Below are positions 16,533 through 25,448 of a stretch of DNA of 64,000 nucleotides, piece after piece. The DNA comes from Pedobacter sp. Leaf170 (lineage in GTDB: Bacteria > Bacteroidota > Bacteroidia > Sphingobacteriales > Sphingobacteriaceae): positions 1 through 64,000 of the forward strand of contig NZ_CAKLBP010000008.1 of the NCBI RefSeq assembly GCF_920984665.1. The letters are read 5' to 3'. The translations under genes and the position numbers were made by a program. The notes under the pieces are model-generated. The model was not told the origin of the DNA. It worked only from the letters and a program-made list of their open reading frames with translations, and did not search any database. Numbering within the stretch: position 1 is the first letter of the stretch; each line of letters starts with the position of its first letter.

Positions 16533-17426
16533 TTAAATATCGCAAATTGAAATGGCCTGTTTTAAGGAAGCCAATTTATCTGCATGTTTTGGAATAAACT
16601 CTTGCGCTACGAAACCTTTAAAACCTGTTTCAACTATAGCTTTCATTATTGCAGGGTAATAAAGTTCCTGCGTATCATCAATTTCATTTCTACCCGGAAC
16701 GCCTGCCGTGTGATAATGTGCGATGTAATTATGATTGCTTTTTATTGTGCTTATTACATTGCCTTCATCAATTTGCATGTGGTAGATATCATATAAAAGT
16801 TTAAAATTTTCAGAATTTAAACGCTTACATAATTCAACACCCCAAGCCGTTGTATCACACTGGTAATCTTTATGGTTTACTTTGCTATTCAAAAGTTCCA
16901 TAACGAGTGTTACCCTATGTTTTTCAGCGAGTGGAATCAGCTTCTTCAAACCTTCCACGCAATTATTCCAGCCTGTTTCATCATCTTTTCCTCTTCTGTT
17001 TCCGCTAAAGCAAATCAAATTTTTGTAACCTGCAGCAGCAACTAAAGGAATCATCTCCGTATAATTTTTAACTAACTGATCTTGAAACTTTTTATCGTTA
17101 AAGCCATCAACAAGGTTAATTTCTGCTCCATTGCACATACTCGAAGTTAAGCCGTGTTTTTTCAAAATTGGCCAATCTGCCGGTCCAACTAAATCAATAC
17201 CTGTTATGCCTAACTTTTTTGCTTCAACACAAAGTGTTTCAACATCAAGGCTGCTGAAACACCAACGGCAAACCGCATGATTAATGTTTCCTTTCAATTT
17301 TGAATCTTGCTTCATAAAATCAGACTTCTCCAAAGCCAAAGCAGAAATACTACTACTAACGCCAATTGCGGCAGTACCAGCAAGTATGTTCTTTAAGGCT
17401 TTTCTCCGAGTGAAATTTGCTTTCAT
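16533..17426 (-). CDS. Hydroxypyruvate-isomerase-like TIM-barrel protein, exported
   Basis: The protein has 297 aa. The N-terminus has Arg-Arg (MKANFTRRKALKNILAG) then an Ala-rich hydrophobic stretch, a TAT-like signal. The barrel resembles hydroxypyruvate isomerase (Hyi). The metal-binding residues appear in order: Glu in LVMELLNSK, Asp in LLYDIYHMQIDEGN, His in YIAHYHTAGVPGRNEID, and Glu in FVAQEFIP. Cytosolic Hyi interconverts hydroxypyruvate and tartronate semialdehyde. An exported copy beside glycoside oxidoreductases more likely acts on another keto-sugar. Its ATG directly follows the stop of the MFS gene, so the two are translationally linked. Confidence 0.78.
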   Translation of the reverse strand: MKANFTRRKALKNILAGTAAIGVSSSISALALEKSDFMKQDSKLKGNINHAVCRWCFSSLDVETLCVEAKKLGITGIDLVGPADWPILKKHGLTSSMCNGAEINLVDGFNDKKFQDQLVKNYTEMIPLVAAAGYKNLICFSGNRRGKDDETGWNNCVEGLKKLIPLAEKHRVTLVMELLNSKVNHKDYQCDTTAWGVELCKRLNSENFKLLYDIYHMQIDEGNVISTIKSNHNYIAHYHTAGVPGRNEIDDTQELYYPAIMKAIVETGFKGFVAQEFIPKHADKLASLKQAISICDI

Positions 17427-18662
17427 TTATATTGTTTCAGCTTCAACAGCCTTTGATTTATCATTAAATACTAAGGCAAAAAGTACAAATACAACTGCAG
17501 CAATACCCGCTGGGATAATCCATATCATTTTCCAATCCATAACGCCTTCAGCTGATTTATAGGCATCAGAAATTTTACCAGCAACTGCAAAGCCGATTAA
17601 CATACCAACACCATAAGTAGCCAGGGTAATTAAACCTTGAGCAGAGCTTTTAAAACGCTCTCCGGCTTTTGAATTTGTATAAATTTGTCCCGAAACGAAG
17701 AAGAAATCATAGCAAACACCGTGTAAGGCTATACCTAAAATTAGCATAAAACTTAATTCACCAGCATTTCCATAAGCAAATAATGCATAACGAACTGCCC
17801 AGGCTAACATACCAACTAAAATGGTCATTTTAAAGCCGAAACGTTTGAAAAATATTGGGATAAAAAGCAAGAAAATTACTTCAGAAGCTTGTCCGATGGT
17901 CATTTTTCCTGTTGGATTATCAACGCCAATATCTGATAAGAATGGATTTGCATTCTGATAATAAAAAGCTAAAGGAATACATATTAAAATAGAAGAGATG
18001 AAGAAGATAAGGAAATTTCTATCCTTTAACATCTTTAAGGCATCCAATCCTAATACATCAGATATCGTAATTTTTTCTCCTGATACTTTTGGCGGTGTTT
18101 TAGGTAATGTAAAACTGAAAATACCCAACACTAATGAAACTATTCCGGCCATTAAGAAGGTATTTTTTAACAAGCCAGATTCGGTGCCTTCTTTTGAATC
18201 CCAATGGAAAAAATAGCTGATTAATAAACCCGCTGCAATCCATCCAATGGTACCCCAGATACGAATGTTTGCAAATTCCTTTTCAGGATCTTTCATTTGG
18301 TTAAATGATACTGAATTTACCAATGCTAATGTTGGCATAAATAAAATCATGTAACCTAAAACATAAGGATAAAATACGCTTATTTCGGTTGCATTGTACA
18401 TTTGATACATTAATATTGCACCAATTATATGCAATACGCCTAAAATCCTTTCTGCATTGAAATATCTATCTGCTATTAAACCAACGATAAAAGGAGCGAT
18501 GATAGCGCCCCAAGACTGAGTTGAAAATACTGCTCCGGTTTCTGCACCAGAAGCTTTTAAATTGTTACCTAGAAATGTTCCTAAAGTAACAAACCATGCA
18601 CCCCAAATGAAGAATTCGAGGAACATCATGAAAGAGAGTTTAAAGCGTGTAGTGCTGTTCAT
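17427..18662 (-). CDS. MFS permease, nucleoside:H+ symporter (NupG/XapB-like) family
   Basis: This 411-aa integral membrane protein has about twelve hydrophobic segments. The start (FKLSFMMFLEFFIWGAWFVTLGTFL) and the SWGAIIAPFIVGLIADRYF loop are characteristic of the NHS/NupG branch of the major facilitator superfamily. In Bacteroidetes such permeases often sit beside Gfo/Idh and sugar-isomerase genes rather than nucleoside genes. Here it probably imports the keto-sugar or monosaccharide released in the periplasm (context inference). A hairpin at 18704-18756 lies between it and the upstream DUF1080 gene, and the downstream gene abuts it with no gap. Confidence 0.85.
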   Translation of the reverse strand: MNSTTRFKLSFMMFLEFFIWGAWFVTLGTFLGNNLKASGAETGAVFSTQSWGAIIAPFIVGLIADRYFNAERILGVLHIIGAILMYQMYNATEISVFYPYVLGYMILFMPTLALVNSVSFNQMKDPEKEFANIRIWGTIGWIAAGLLISYFFHWDSKEGTESGLLKNTFLMAGIVSLVLGIFSFTLPKTPPKVSGEKITISDVLGLDALKMLKDRNFLIFFISSILICIPLAFYYQNANPFLSDIGVDNPTGKMTIGQASEVIFLLFIPIFFKRFGFKMTILVGMLAWAVRYALFAYGNAGELSFMLILGIALHGVCYDFFFVSGQIYTNSKAGERFKSSAQGLITLATYGVGMLIGFAVAGKISDAYKSAEGVMDWKMIWIIPAGIAAVVFVLFALVFNDKSKAVEAETI

Positions 18663-18703
18663 TAGTTTATTTGGTTAATGATTAATTGTGAGATGGATGA
18701 GGT

Positions 18704-18756
18704 ATGATGTAGGAGGGAACTGTAATTCACATTATACGTTTTCCCTCTTACATCAT
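18704..18756. terminator. Hairpin between DUF1080 and MFS genes (terminator or attenuator)
   Basis: ATGATGTAGGAGGGAA (18704-18719) pairs with TTCCCTCTTACATCAT (18741-18756), 15 of 16 positions. No strong T-run follows on the minus strand. It could reduce read-through from DUF1080 into the permease operon or protect transcript ends. Confidence 0.5.
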
Positions 18757-18763
18757 CCATATT

Positions 18764-19444
18764 TTAAAGTTCTTTAATTATAATGTTTTTATACCATACT
18801 TCATCGCCATGATCTTGCAATGCGATTTTTCCGGTTTTGAAAGTTCCCCAATCTTTCCAGGTTGCAAATTTGCTACCTGCAATAAGGGTTTTCCAGTTGT
18901 CATCCCATAAAGTTGTTTTAACAACTTCTACACCGTTTAAAATTAGGGTGAGCTTACCTTTTTTGCTGATGATTTCAGCTTTATTCCACTCACCAACAGG
19001 TTTTACAGGCTCTGATGAGCTTTTTACTAAATCATATAAATCACCAGCACGATGCTTGGTGATTTTACCATCTGGATGCCCATCGTTATCAAGAACTTGC
19101 ATTTCTAATCCAGTTGAATAGGTTGCACCATATTTTGGAGCCTCATTGATGTAGAAAATTAAGCCACTGTTAGCTTTTGGTGCAACTTTCCACTCATATT
19201 TTAAATGGAAATCACCATATTCTTTATCGGTAACTAAATCGCCACCACCATCTTTACCTTTTGTTGCTAAGTCTAAATGCAAAGCACCATCTTGCACCTG
19301 CCATGCGCTACCAACTACAGTTTTATTGTAGGTATGCCATCCTTTGGTGGTTTTACCATCAAATAATGGTTTAAAACCTTTTTGAGCATTTGATATTTGA
19401 GTAACTGCTAAAAGTATTAAAGCAGATAAGAAAATTTTTTTCAT
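18764..19444 (-). CDS. DUF1080 protein (3-keto-disaccharide hydrolase family), secreted
   Basis: The protein has 226 aa with a signal peptide (residues 1-20, cleavage after SNA). The mature protein is a single DUF1080 (PF06439) concanavalin-like beta-sandwich with family landmarks FKPLFDGKTTKGWHTYN near the start, YGDFHLKYEWKV, NSGLIFYI and GHPDGKITKHRAGDLYDL. The family name 3-keto-disaccharide hydrolase comes from biochemical work on Bacteroides homologues that cleave 3-keto-glycosides. Its position after a Gfo/Idh/MocA oxidoreductase gene fits that role: the oxidoreductase makes the 3-keto-glycoside and this protein cleaves it. The actual glycoside is unknown. It appears to act in the periplasm. 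Confidence 0.85.
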   Translation of the reverse strand: MKKIFLSALILLAVTQISNAQKGFKPLFDGKTTKGWHTYNKTVVGSAWQVQDGALHLDLATKGKDGGGDLVTDKEYGDFHLKYEWKVAPKANSGLIFYINEAPKYGATYSTGLEMQVLDNDGHPDGKITKHRAGDLYDLVKSSSEPVKPVGEWNKAEIISKKGKLTLILNGVEVVKTTLWDDNWKTLIAGSKFATWKDWGTFKTGKIALQDHGDEVWYKNIIIKEL

Positions 19445-19526
19445 GTTTTATAATTATTCTTCATTACGAAATTCAAATTATCTTTTAAAAGACAGCTTCG
19501 TTCCCCGCAATAACGGTTTTAAAAAA

Positions 19527-20984
19527 TTAAAGAGTTAAGTTACCCCAGCCTTTACGGTATTCGCGTTTAACGAATTGATTAGCTTCATCAAAATTTGTAA
19601 TCTTCATGTTATCATTATCCCAAAGCATTTTCATGTATCTGCCAGGATAAGTAACCTTACCATTTACAGTTTTTTGAATATCGAAACTTCTGATTGCAAG
19701 ATTCGCCATTAAGAGTGCCTCGGTAAGCGGACCAGCAATTTCAAAAGGAGAACTAACTTCTTGCTTGCCATAACCGGCAATTGCCGCCTCTACCCATTGA
19801 GCATAGTGGCCGTTTGCACCATCTTTTACACGGGCGTATTTTTCTGGTACTTTGATGTCTTTGTTTCTGCTTAGCGGTAATAATTTTGGATTAGCGCTAT
19901 AGGTTTCTGCCATCATTTTACCTTTTGTACCGATAAATAAGGTTCCATTACCGCCATCGCCAAAAGTTTCGTTTGCTTCTAATTCTGCCGGACGCTCAGG
20001 TTGAATACCTCCGTCCATCCAGTGCATAGTAACATCACCTTTGGTTTTATTGGTTTTTGGGAATTTTAAAGTAACGTGACTAGATGGAGGGCAGCTTTCG
20101 GGGAAATAGCCGCGTTTAAATTCATCAACATACACAGAGCCCACACTCGCTTCAACTTCCTTAGCATATTTTAAATTTAAAACGCTAAAAGGAGCTTCAA
20201 TTAAGTGGCAACCCATATCACCTAAAGCTCCGGTTCCGTAATCCCACCATCCACGCCAGTTAAAAGGCACAAGTTTATCTACATAATCTTTATCCGGAGC
20301 GGTACCTAACCATAAATTCCAATCTAACTCTTTAGGTATTTCTGCTTTTGTAGTTGGCCATGGAATACCTTGAGGCCATACCGGGCGATTTGTCCAGGCG
20401 TAAACCGTATGTACATCGCCGATTAAACCTGCTTCGTACCATTCTTTCATTTGGCGAGGACCGTCGTTTGATGCACCCTGGTTGCCCATTTGAGTAACCA
20501 CTTTATATTTTTTGGCCGCTGCAGTTAAAATGCGGGCTTCATAAATATCGTGGGTTAGTGGTTTTTGAACATACACATGTTTGCCCAATTGCATTGCTGC
20601 AAGTGTTTGTATGGCATGACTATGGTCTGGAGTGGAAACAGAAACTGCATCGAAATTTTTATGTTCTTTATCGAACATTTCGCGATAATCCTTATAATAT
20701 TTAGCCTTTGGAAATGCTTTAACGCTTGCTGCGGCACGTCTGTCATCAACATCGCACAAAAATGCAATATCGGCTTTGCCGCTTTTTGCAAACATGGCAA
20801 TATCGCTTTGGCCTTTACCGCCCGCTCCAATTCCAGCAACAAGCAATCTATCACTTGGTGCTAAAAAGCCTTTGCCACCTAAAACATGGCGAGGAACTAT
20901 CATAAATGCAGCTGCCGCAACGGCGCTGGTTTTAATAAAATCACGGCGGTTACTCGTGCTTTTATTTTCTTGCTCTGTTTTCAT
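19527..20984 (-). CDS. Exported Gfo/Idh/MocA-family oxidoreductase (TAT)
   Basis: The protein has 485 aa. The N-terminus carries the TAT motif NRRDFIKTSAVAAAAFM. A Rossmann domain follows with LLVAGIGAGGKGQSDI, then STPDHSHAIQT and the EKP-like VQKPLTHDIYEAR. The C-terminal half has the family beta-sheet domain with WRGWWDYGTGALGDMGCH. It is about 100 residues longer than cytosolic family members, as are other exported Bacteroidetes homologues. TAT export suggests it folds with NAD(P) in the cytosol, as Zymomonas glucose-fructose oxidoreductase does. In this cluster it is a candidate glycoside 3-oxidoreductase acting before the DUF1080 protein. Confidence 0.85.
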   Translation of the reverse strand: MKTEQENKSTSNRRDFIKTSAVAAAAFMIVPRHVLGGKGFLAPSDRLLVAGIGAGGKGQSDIAMFAKSGKADIAFLCDVDDRRAAASVKAFPKAKYYKDYREMFDKEHKNFDAVSVSTPDHSHAIQTLAAMQLGKHVYVQKPLTHDIYEARILTAAAKKYKVVTQMGNQGASNDGPRQMKEWYEAGLIGDVHTVYAWTNRPVWPQGIPWPTTKAEIPKELDWNLWLGTAPDKDYVDKLVPFNWRGWWDYGTGALGDMGCHLIEAPFSVLNLKYAKEVEASVGSVYVDEFKRGYFPESCPPSSHVTLKFPKTNKTKGDVTMHWMDGGIQPERPAELEANETFGDGGNGTLFIGTKGKMMAETYSANPKLLPLSRNKDIKVPEKYARVKDGANGHYAQWVEAAIAGYGKQEVSSPFEIAGPLTEALLMANLAIRSFDIQKTVNGKVTYPGRYMKMLWDNDNMKITNFDEANQFVKREYRKGWGNLTL

Positions 20985-21009
20985 TTTTCAATAGGGTTTG
21001 TTGGTTCAA

Positions 21010-21393
21010 TTATTTTTTTCTCAACGATAAAATATATTTTGCCATCAACTTAGCATCTTCTTTCTTTAAAGTTGCATGTGCTGTCATTGGCATTGTTCCC
21101 CAAACTCCTGTTCCGCCTTTAATAATTTTATCAGCTAAGTAATTTACATTTTTTTCGGTATTTGCATATTTCTTTGCAACCTCAACGTAAGCCGGACCAA
21201 TTATTTTGTTCGTTTTGTTGTGGCAACCTAAACAGTCTGATTTATTAATCAGTTTTTCTCCTGCTGATACTTGAAAAAATGCATGATTAGCAGCTACAGT
21301 AGTTGCAACGGCTTTTTCTTTCTCTAAATCTGCTTTCGAAAATGAGGCCATAAAAATGAATACAGCGCCCAAACCTAAAATTGTTTTTTTCAT
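21010..21393 (-). CDS. Monohaem c-type cytochrome, periplasmic
   Basis: This 127-aa protein has a signal peptide (about 1-19). The haem motif CLGCH (Cys54, Cys57, His58) is followed by the NKIIGPAYVEVAKKY segment. A C-terminal WGTMPM (Met101/Met103) supplies the axial ligand. It is a small class I (c8/c551-like) cytochrome. It lies in the operon with the GMC oxidoreductase and its small subunit, where three-component glucoside and glucose dehydrogenases use a cytochrome c as electron acceptor. That link is an inference; the cytochrome could also carry electrons from another periplasmic enzyme. The gaps to neighbours are only 25-27 bp. Confidence 0.9.
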   Translation of the reverse strand: MKKTILGLGAVFIFMASFSKADLEKEKAVATTVAANHAFFQVSAGEKLINKSDCLGCHNKTNKIIGPAYVEVAKKYANTEKNVNYLADKIIKGGTGVWGTMPMTAHATLKKEDAKLMAKYILSLRKK

Positions 21394-21420
21394 ATTATTG
21401 TATTTGTGTGTTTTGCTATT

Positions 21421-22476
21421 TTACTGTAAACCTAAAATACTTTTGTTAAATGCAGCATCACTTCCAGATGCAGCAAAATCGTCAAAAGCCTTATCGGTTA
21501 CATTTATTATATGTTTTTTAATAAATTCTGCGCCTTCTCTGGCACCATCTTCCTGATTTTTAATGCAACATTCCCATTCCATAACAGCCCATCCTTTAAA
21601 ATCATATTGAGTTAATTTACTAAAAATCTTTTTAAAATCAACCTGGCCATCGCCCGGAGAACGATATCTTCCTGCTCGGTTTGCCCAACTTTGATATCCA
21701 CCAAAAGTACCTTGTTTTCCTGTCGGATTAAATTCTGCATCTTTTACGTGGAAGGCTTTAATTCGCTCGTGGTAAAAATCTATATACTGAATATAATCTA
21801 GCTGTTGAAGTACAAAGTGTGATGGGTCATACAATAAGCATGCCCGAGGGTGATTATTTACTGCTGCTAAGAACATTTCGTACGTTTCACCATCAAATAA
21901 ATCCTCACCGGGATGAATTTCATAGCAAACATCGACACCGCAATTATCAAATTCATTTAAAATTGGTGTCCACCTTTTAGCTAATTCTGCAAAACCTTCT
22001 TCAACCAATCCAGCCGGACGTTGTGGCCAGGGATGAAAATATTGCCATAATAGTGAACCACTAAAAGTTGCATGCGCATTTAAACCTAAGTTTTGAGATG
22101 CTTTTGCTGCATATTTCATTTGTTGTACAGCCCATTCTGTTCTTGCTTTCGGATTTTTATGAACTTCTTTCGGTGCAAAAGCATCAAATAAATCGTTGTA
22201 GGCAGGATGAACCGCAACTAATTGACCTTGCAAATGCGTAGAAAGTTCTGTAATTTCTAAACCATAAGAAGCAATTTTACCTTTCAATTCATCCGCATAA
22301 GTTTTGCTTTCTGCAGCTTTATGTAAATCAATAAATCTGCTATCAAGCGTTGGCATTTGAATGCCCTTAAAACCTAATCCTTTGGCCCATTCGCAAATAC
22401 TATCTAAAGAATTAAATGGCGCCTCATCACTAATAAACTGTGCTAAAAATACAGCAGGTCCTTTTATTGTTGTCAT
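21421..22476 (-). CDS. Cytosolic sugar isomerase/epimerase-like TIM-barrel protein
   Basis: The protein has 351 aa and no signal peptide, so it should be cytosolic, unlike the other TIM-barrel proteins of the locus. Metal-binding candidates appear in the family order: Glu in VCYEIHPGEDL, Asp in LLYDPSHFV, His in IKAFHVKDAEF and Glu in WAVMEWECC. A GYQSWANRAGRYRSPGDGQVDF block is typical of the group that pairs with Gfo/Idh oxidoreductases. It lies 6 bp after such an oxidoreductase gene, so the two are probably translationally coupled and act in sequence, oxidising and then isomerising or cleaving a sugar. The exact reaction is unknown. Confidence 0.82.
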   Translation of the reverse strand: MTTIKGPAVFLAQFISDEAPFNSLDSICEWAKGLGFKGIQMPTLDSRFIDLHKAAESKTYADELKGKIASYGLEITELSTHLQGQLVAVHPAYNDLFDAFAPKEVHKNPKARTEWAVQQMKYAAKASQNLGLNAHATFSGSLLWQYFHPWPQRPAGLVEEGFAELAKRWTPILNEFDNCGVDVCYEIHPGEDLFDGETYEMFLAAVNNHPRACLLYDPSHFVLQQLDYIQYIDFYHERIKAFHVKDAEFNPTGKQGTFGGYQSWANRAGRYRSPGDGQVDFKKIFSKLTQYDFKGWAVMEWECCIKNQEDGAREGAEFIKKHIINVTDKAFDDFAASGSDAAFNKSILGLQ

Positions 22477-22482
22477 TATTGA

Positions 22483-23640
22483 TTAAATTTTATAATCCCA
22501 CCATTTCTGGTCAGAGTTACTTGAATTGACTACATTTTCTATAAATGCCATTCCACGGATACCATCTTCTGTACCCGGAAAATCAAGCATTTCTTCGGTA
22601 GGTTTTTGATTATTCAGCTTAGCATCAACTGTTAAAGCAAAGTTTTTATAAATATTAGCAAATGCCTCTAAATAACCTTCGGGATGACCGCCTGGTGTAC
22701 GAGTATTGTGTTTTGCGAAGCTACCCATGTAGCCATTACCTGTACGATAGATTTGTGCAGGCGCATCAAGCCACTTAACAATCATTGTATTTGGTTCCAT
22801 TTGGTGCCATTCTAAACCACCTTTCTCACCATAAACTTTAATTTTAAGAGCATTTTCTTCGCCGGCAGCAACTTGCGATGCTACCAGAACACCATTAGAG
22901 CCATTATCAAATTTTAGTAAAACATTGCCATCATCATCAATTGCTCTACCAGGTACAACAATATTCAAATCAGCACAAATTTTCGTGATTTTTAAGCCTG
23001 AAATATACTCTGCAAGTTGTGCTGCATGTGTACCAATATCGCCCATGCTACCACTTTTACCAGTTTTGGATGGGTCTGTGCGCCACGCTGCCTGTGCATT
23101 ACCTTCACGCTCTGATAATTTGCTTAACCAGCCTTGAGGGTATTCTACAACAATTTTACGTATTGCGCCAAAAGCACCTTCTTTAACCATTTGTTTGGCT
23201 TGTTTAACCATTGGATAGCCCGAATATGTATGGGTTAAGCACAAGGTTAATCCTGTTTCTTCAACCTTAGCTTTTAACTGTTTTGCTTCATCTAGGGTTA
23301 AGGTGATTGGTTTTTCTATAACAACATTGAAACCATGCTCTAAAGCCATCATTGCCGGAGCAAAGTGTGCAAAGTTTGGCGTAACGATGGTTACAAAATC
23401 AATTCTCTCATCAGCTGGTAATTCACTTTCCTTCTGCAACATTTCTTCATAAGTTTTATAAATTCTGCTGTCAGGTAGGAATAACATTTTACCAGATTCG
23501 TATCCAACCTCTGGATTTACACTTAAAGCACCCGCAGATAATTCTATTAAACCATCCATGTTTGCCGCAAGGCGATGTACAGCGCCGATAAATGCGTCTT
23601 TGCCGCCACCTATCATGCCCATTCTTAGTTTTCTTTGCAT
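22483..23640 (-). CDS. Cytosolic Gfo/Idh/MocA-family oxidoreductase
   Basis: The protein has 385 aa without a signal peptide. The Rossmann start is RMGMIGGGKDAFIGAVHR. It has the EKP motif (VIEKPITLTLDEAK) that contacts the nicotinamide, and the active-site GDIGTHAAQLAEYISG with a catalytic-type histidine. The family oxidises or reduces sugar hydroxyls with NAD(P). The downstream gene encodes the partner TIM-barrel protein 6 bp away, a pairing common in sugar and keto-glycoside catabolism. Whether it oxidises imported sugar or reduces a 3-keto-sugar back to a normal hexose cannot be decided; the second role would close the pathway neatly. Confidence 0.85.
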   Translation of the reverse strand: MQRKLRMGMIGGGKDAFIGAVHRLAANMDGLIELSAGALSVNPEVGYESGKMLFLPDSRIYKTYEEMLQKESELPADERIDFVTIVTPNFAHFAPAMMALEHGFNVVIEKPITLTLDEAKQLKAKVEETGLTLCLTHTYSGYPMVKQAKQMVKEGAFGAIRKIVVEYPQGWLSKLSEREGNAQAAWRTDPSKTGKSGSMGDIGTHAAQLAEYISGLKITKICADLNIVVPGRAIDDDGNVLLKFDNGSNGVLVASQVAAGEENALKIKVYGEKGGLEWHQMEPNTMIVKWLDAPAQIYRTGNGYMGSFAKHNTRTPGGHPEGYLEAFANIYKNFALTVDAKLNNQKPTEEMLDFPGTEDGIRGMAFIENVVNSSNSDQKWWDYKI

Positions 23641-23658
23641 AACGATTTTAGGGTATAT

Positions 23659-23717
23659 GGTAAAAGGTTTAAGGCGGTAGAAATATTTCCTACGCCTTAA
23701 ACCTTTCAGCTTTTACC
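23659..23717. repeat. Long hairpin repeat between the GMC and Gfo/Idh genes
   Basis: AAAGGTTTAAGGCG (23663-23676) pairs perfectly with CGCCTTAAACCTTT (23693-23706), and outer GGTAAAA/TTTTACC pairs extend it. There is no T-run. Related GTTTAAGG sequence occurs at 3385-3470 and 33240-33265. It may be a dispersed repeat or may stabilise the GMC end of the transcript. Confidence 0.7.
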
Positions 23718-23722
23718 TTTAT

Positions 23723-25423
23723 TTAAATATTGTTTTTCTTTAATTCTTTTACTGCATAATCGGCAGCTCGGGCGGTTAAAGCCATAAATGTTAAAGATGG
23801 ATTTTGACATGCGATTGATGGCATACAAGCTCCATCGGTTACAAATACATTATTAACTTCATGCATTTGGTTCCATTTATTCAGAACAGATGTTTTAGGG
23901 TCATTTCCCATTCTGGCTGTACCCATTTCGTGGATGGCCATACCAGGATAACAACCAGCATCATAGGTTTGAATATTTTTCATGCCTGCTTTTTCTAACA
24001 TTTCAGCAGCATCATTCATCATATCCACACGCATTTTTTTCTCATTCTCCTTGTATTCGCAATCAATTGCTAATACTGGCTGTCCCCATTTATCTTTTTT
24101 ATCGTGATTGATGTAAACCTTGTTTTCGTAGTATGGCAGCATCTCTCCGAAACCACCCAAGCCCATTGTCCATTTGCCCGGTTTAGTCATTTTTTCTTTT
24201 AAACCAGAGCCAAAAGATAATTCGGCAACATCACTTTGCCAGTTAGATCTGTTTGCGCTACCCTGATAACCAAAACCACGCAGATAGTCGCGTTTATCGT
24301 TACCTATATTTTGATATCTTGGGATATAAATACCATTTGCTCTACGACCATAAGTATATTTATCATCAAAACCTTCAGCTTCGCCAGATGCTCCACAACG
24401 GAAGTGGTGATCCATTAAGTTGTGGCCTAACTGACCGCTACTGTTTCCTAAGCCATTTGGATGAGCATCAGAAGTTGAGTTTAACAAAATAAAGGTAGAG
24501 CCTAGCGTAGAACCATTTACGAAAACGATTTTAGCGTAAAACTCCATTGTTTTGTTAGTTTCAGCATCGATAACCATCACGCCTTTTGCCTTTTTAGTAT
24601 CCTTATCGTAAATGATGTGATTAACGATAGAGTATGGCCTAACAGTTAGGCGCTTAGTTGCCATTGCTGCAGGTAAGGTAGAAGATTGTGTACTAAAATA
24701 TGCACCAAACGGACAACCACGGCTACATAAATTTCTGTATTGGCAATTACCACGACCTTTGTGAGGTACAGTTAAATTGGCAACACGGCCAATCATCATA
24801 ATACGCTCTCTTTTATAATGATCTTCGATTCTCTTTTTAACCGATTTTTCTACAACGTTTAAATCCATTGGAGGTAAAAATTGGCCATCAGGACAAGTTG
24901 GCCAATTTTCATTGGAACCACTAATGCCCGCAAATCTTTCTGCATAATCATACCATGGAGAAAGTTCTGCATAACGAACAGGCCAGTCACTTCCGTGACC
25001 ATCCTTTTTGTTATCCTCAAAGTTATGATCGCTTAAACGGTAACTCTGACGACCCCACATTAATGATTTACCACCCACATGGAAGCCACGATACCAATCG
25101 AAACGTTTATCTTCAGTATAAGGGCATTCTAAATCGTTAACCCACCATTTTTCGTTTGCTTCCTGGTATGGATAATCTCTTTTCTGAACCGGATGCGTAC
25201 GTTTTTGTTCTTCTGTTAACTTTCCTGCATGTTGAAAATCCCATGGGTTTTTCATTGCATTTTCGTAACCGGTAATGTGCTCGATGTTCATTCCTCTTTC
25301 GAGCATCAAAACGCGTAATCCTTTTTCTGTAAGCTCTTTTGCAGCCCAGCCGCCACTAATCCCCGATCCTATAACAATAGCATCGTAAGTATTTTCTGCT
25401 TTTAAATTTGTATTTAAATTCAT
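23723..25423 (-). CDS. GMC-family FAD oxidoreductase, glucoside 3-dehydrogenase-like catalytic subunit
   Basis: The protein has 566 aa. FAD is bound by AIVIGSGISGGWAAKEL near residue 15. The C-terminus carries the GMC signatures AIHEMGTARMG and ACQNPSLTFMALTARAADY with the His/Asn active site. Cys227, Cys233 and Cys237 (NCQYRNLCSRGC) give a C-x5-C-x3-C spacing, matching the ligands of the [3Fe-4S] cluster in FAD-dependent glucose dehydrogenase complexes. There is no signal peptide; the small subunit encoded 25 bp upstream carries a TAT signal, so the pair is probably exported together. Glucoside 3-dehydrogenases of this type oxidise sugars at C3. The substrate is not shown by the sequence. 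Confidence 0.9.
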   Translation of the reverse strand: MNLNTNLKAENTYDAIVIGSGISGGWAAKELTEKGLRVLMLERGMNIEHITGYENAMKNPWDFQHAGKLTEEQKRTHPVQKRDYPYQEANEKWWVNDLECPYTEDKRFDWYRGFHVGGKSLMWGRQSYRLSDHNFEDNKKDGHGSDWPVRYAELSPWYDYAERFAGISGSNENWPTCPDGQFLPPMDLNVVEKSVKKRIEDHYKRERIMMIGRVANLTVPHKGRGNCQYRNLCSRGCPFGAYFSTQSSTLPAAMATKRLTVRPYSIVNHIIYDKDTKKAKGVMVIDAETNKTMEFYAKIVFVNGSTLGSTFILLNSTSDAHPNGLGNSSGQLGHNLMDHHFRCGASGEAEGFDDKYTYGRRANGIYIPRYQNIGNDKRDYLRGFGYQGSANRSNWQSDVAELSFGSGLKEKMTKPGKWTMGLGGFGEMLPYYENKVYINHDKKDKWGQPVLAIDCEYKENEKKMRVDMMNDAAEMLEKAGMKNIQTYDAGCYPGMAIHEMGTARMGNDPKTSVLNKWNQMHEVNNVFVTDGACMPSIACQNPSLTFMALTARAADYAVKELKKNNI

Positions 25424-25448
25424 GATGTTTTGTTCTTGTAGTTAGAAA

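Noticed and set aside
20565..20864. 99-aa plus-strand frame opposite the exported Gfo/Idh gene
   Set aside because: It is antisense to a strongly conserved Rossmann domain and its composition looks like a shadow frame.
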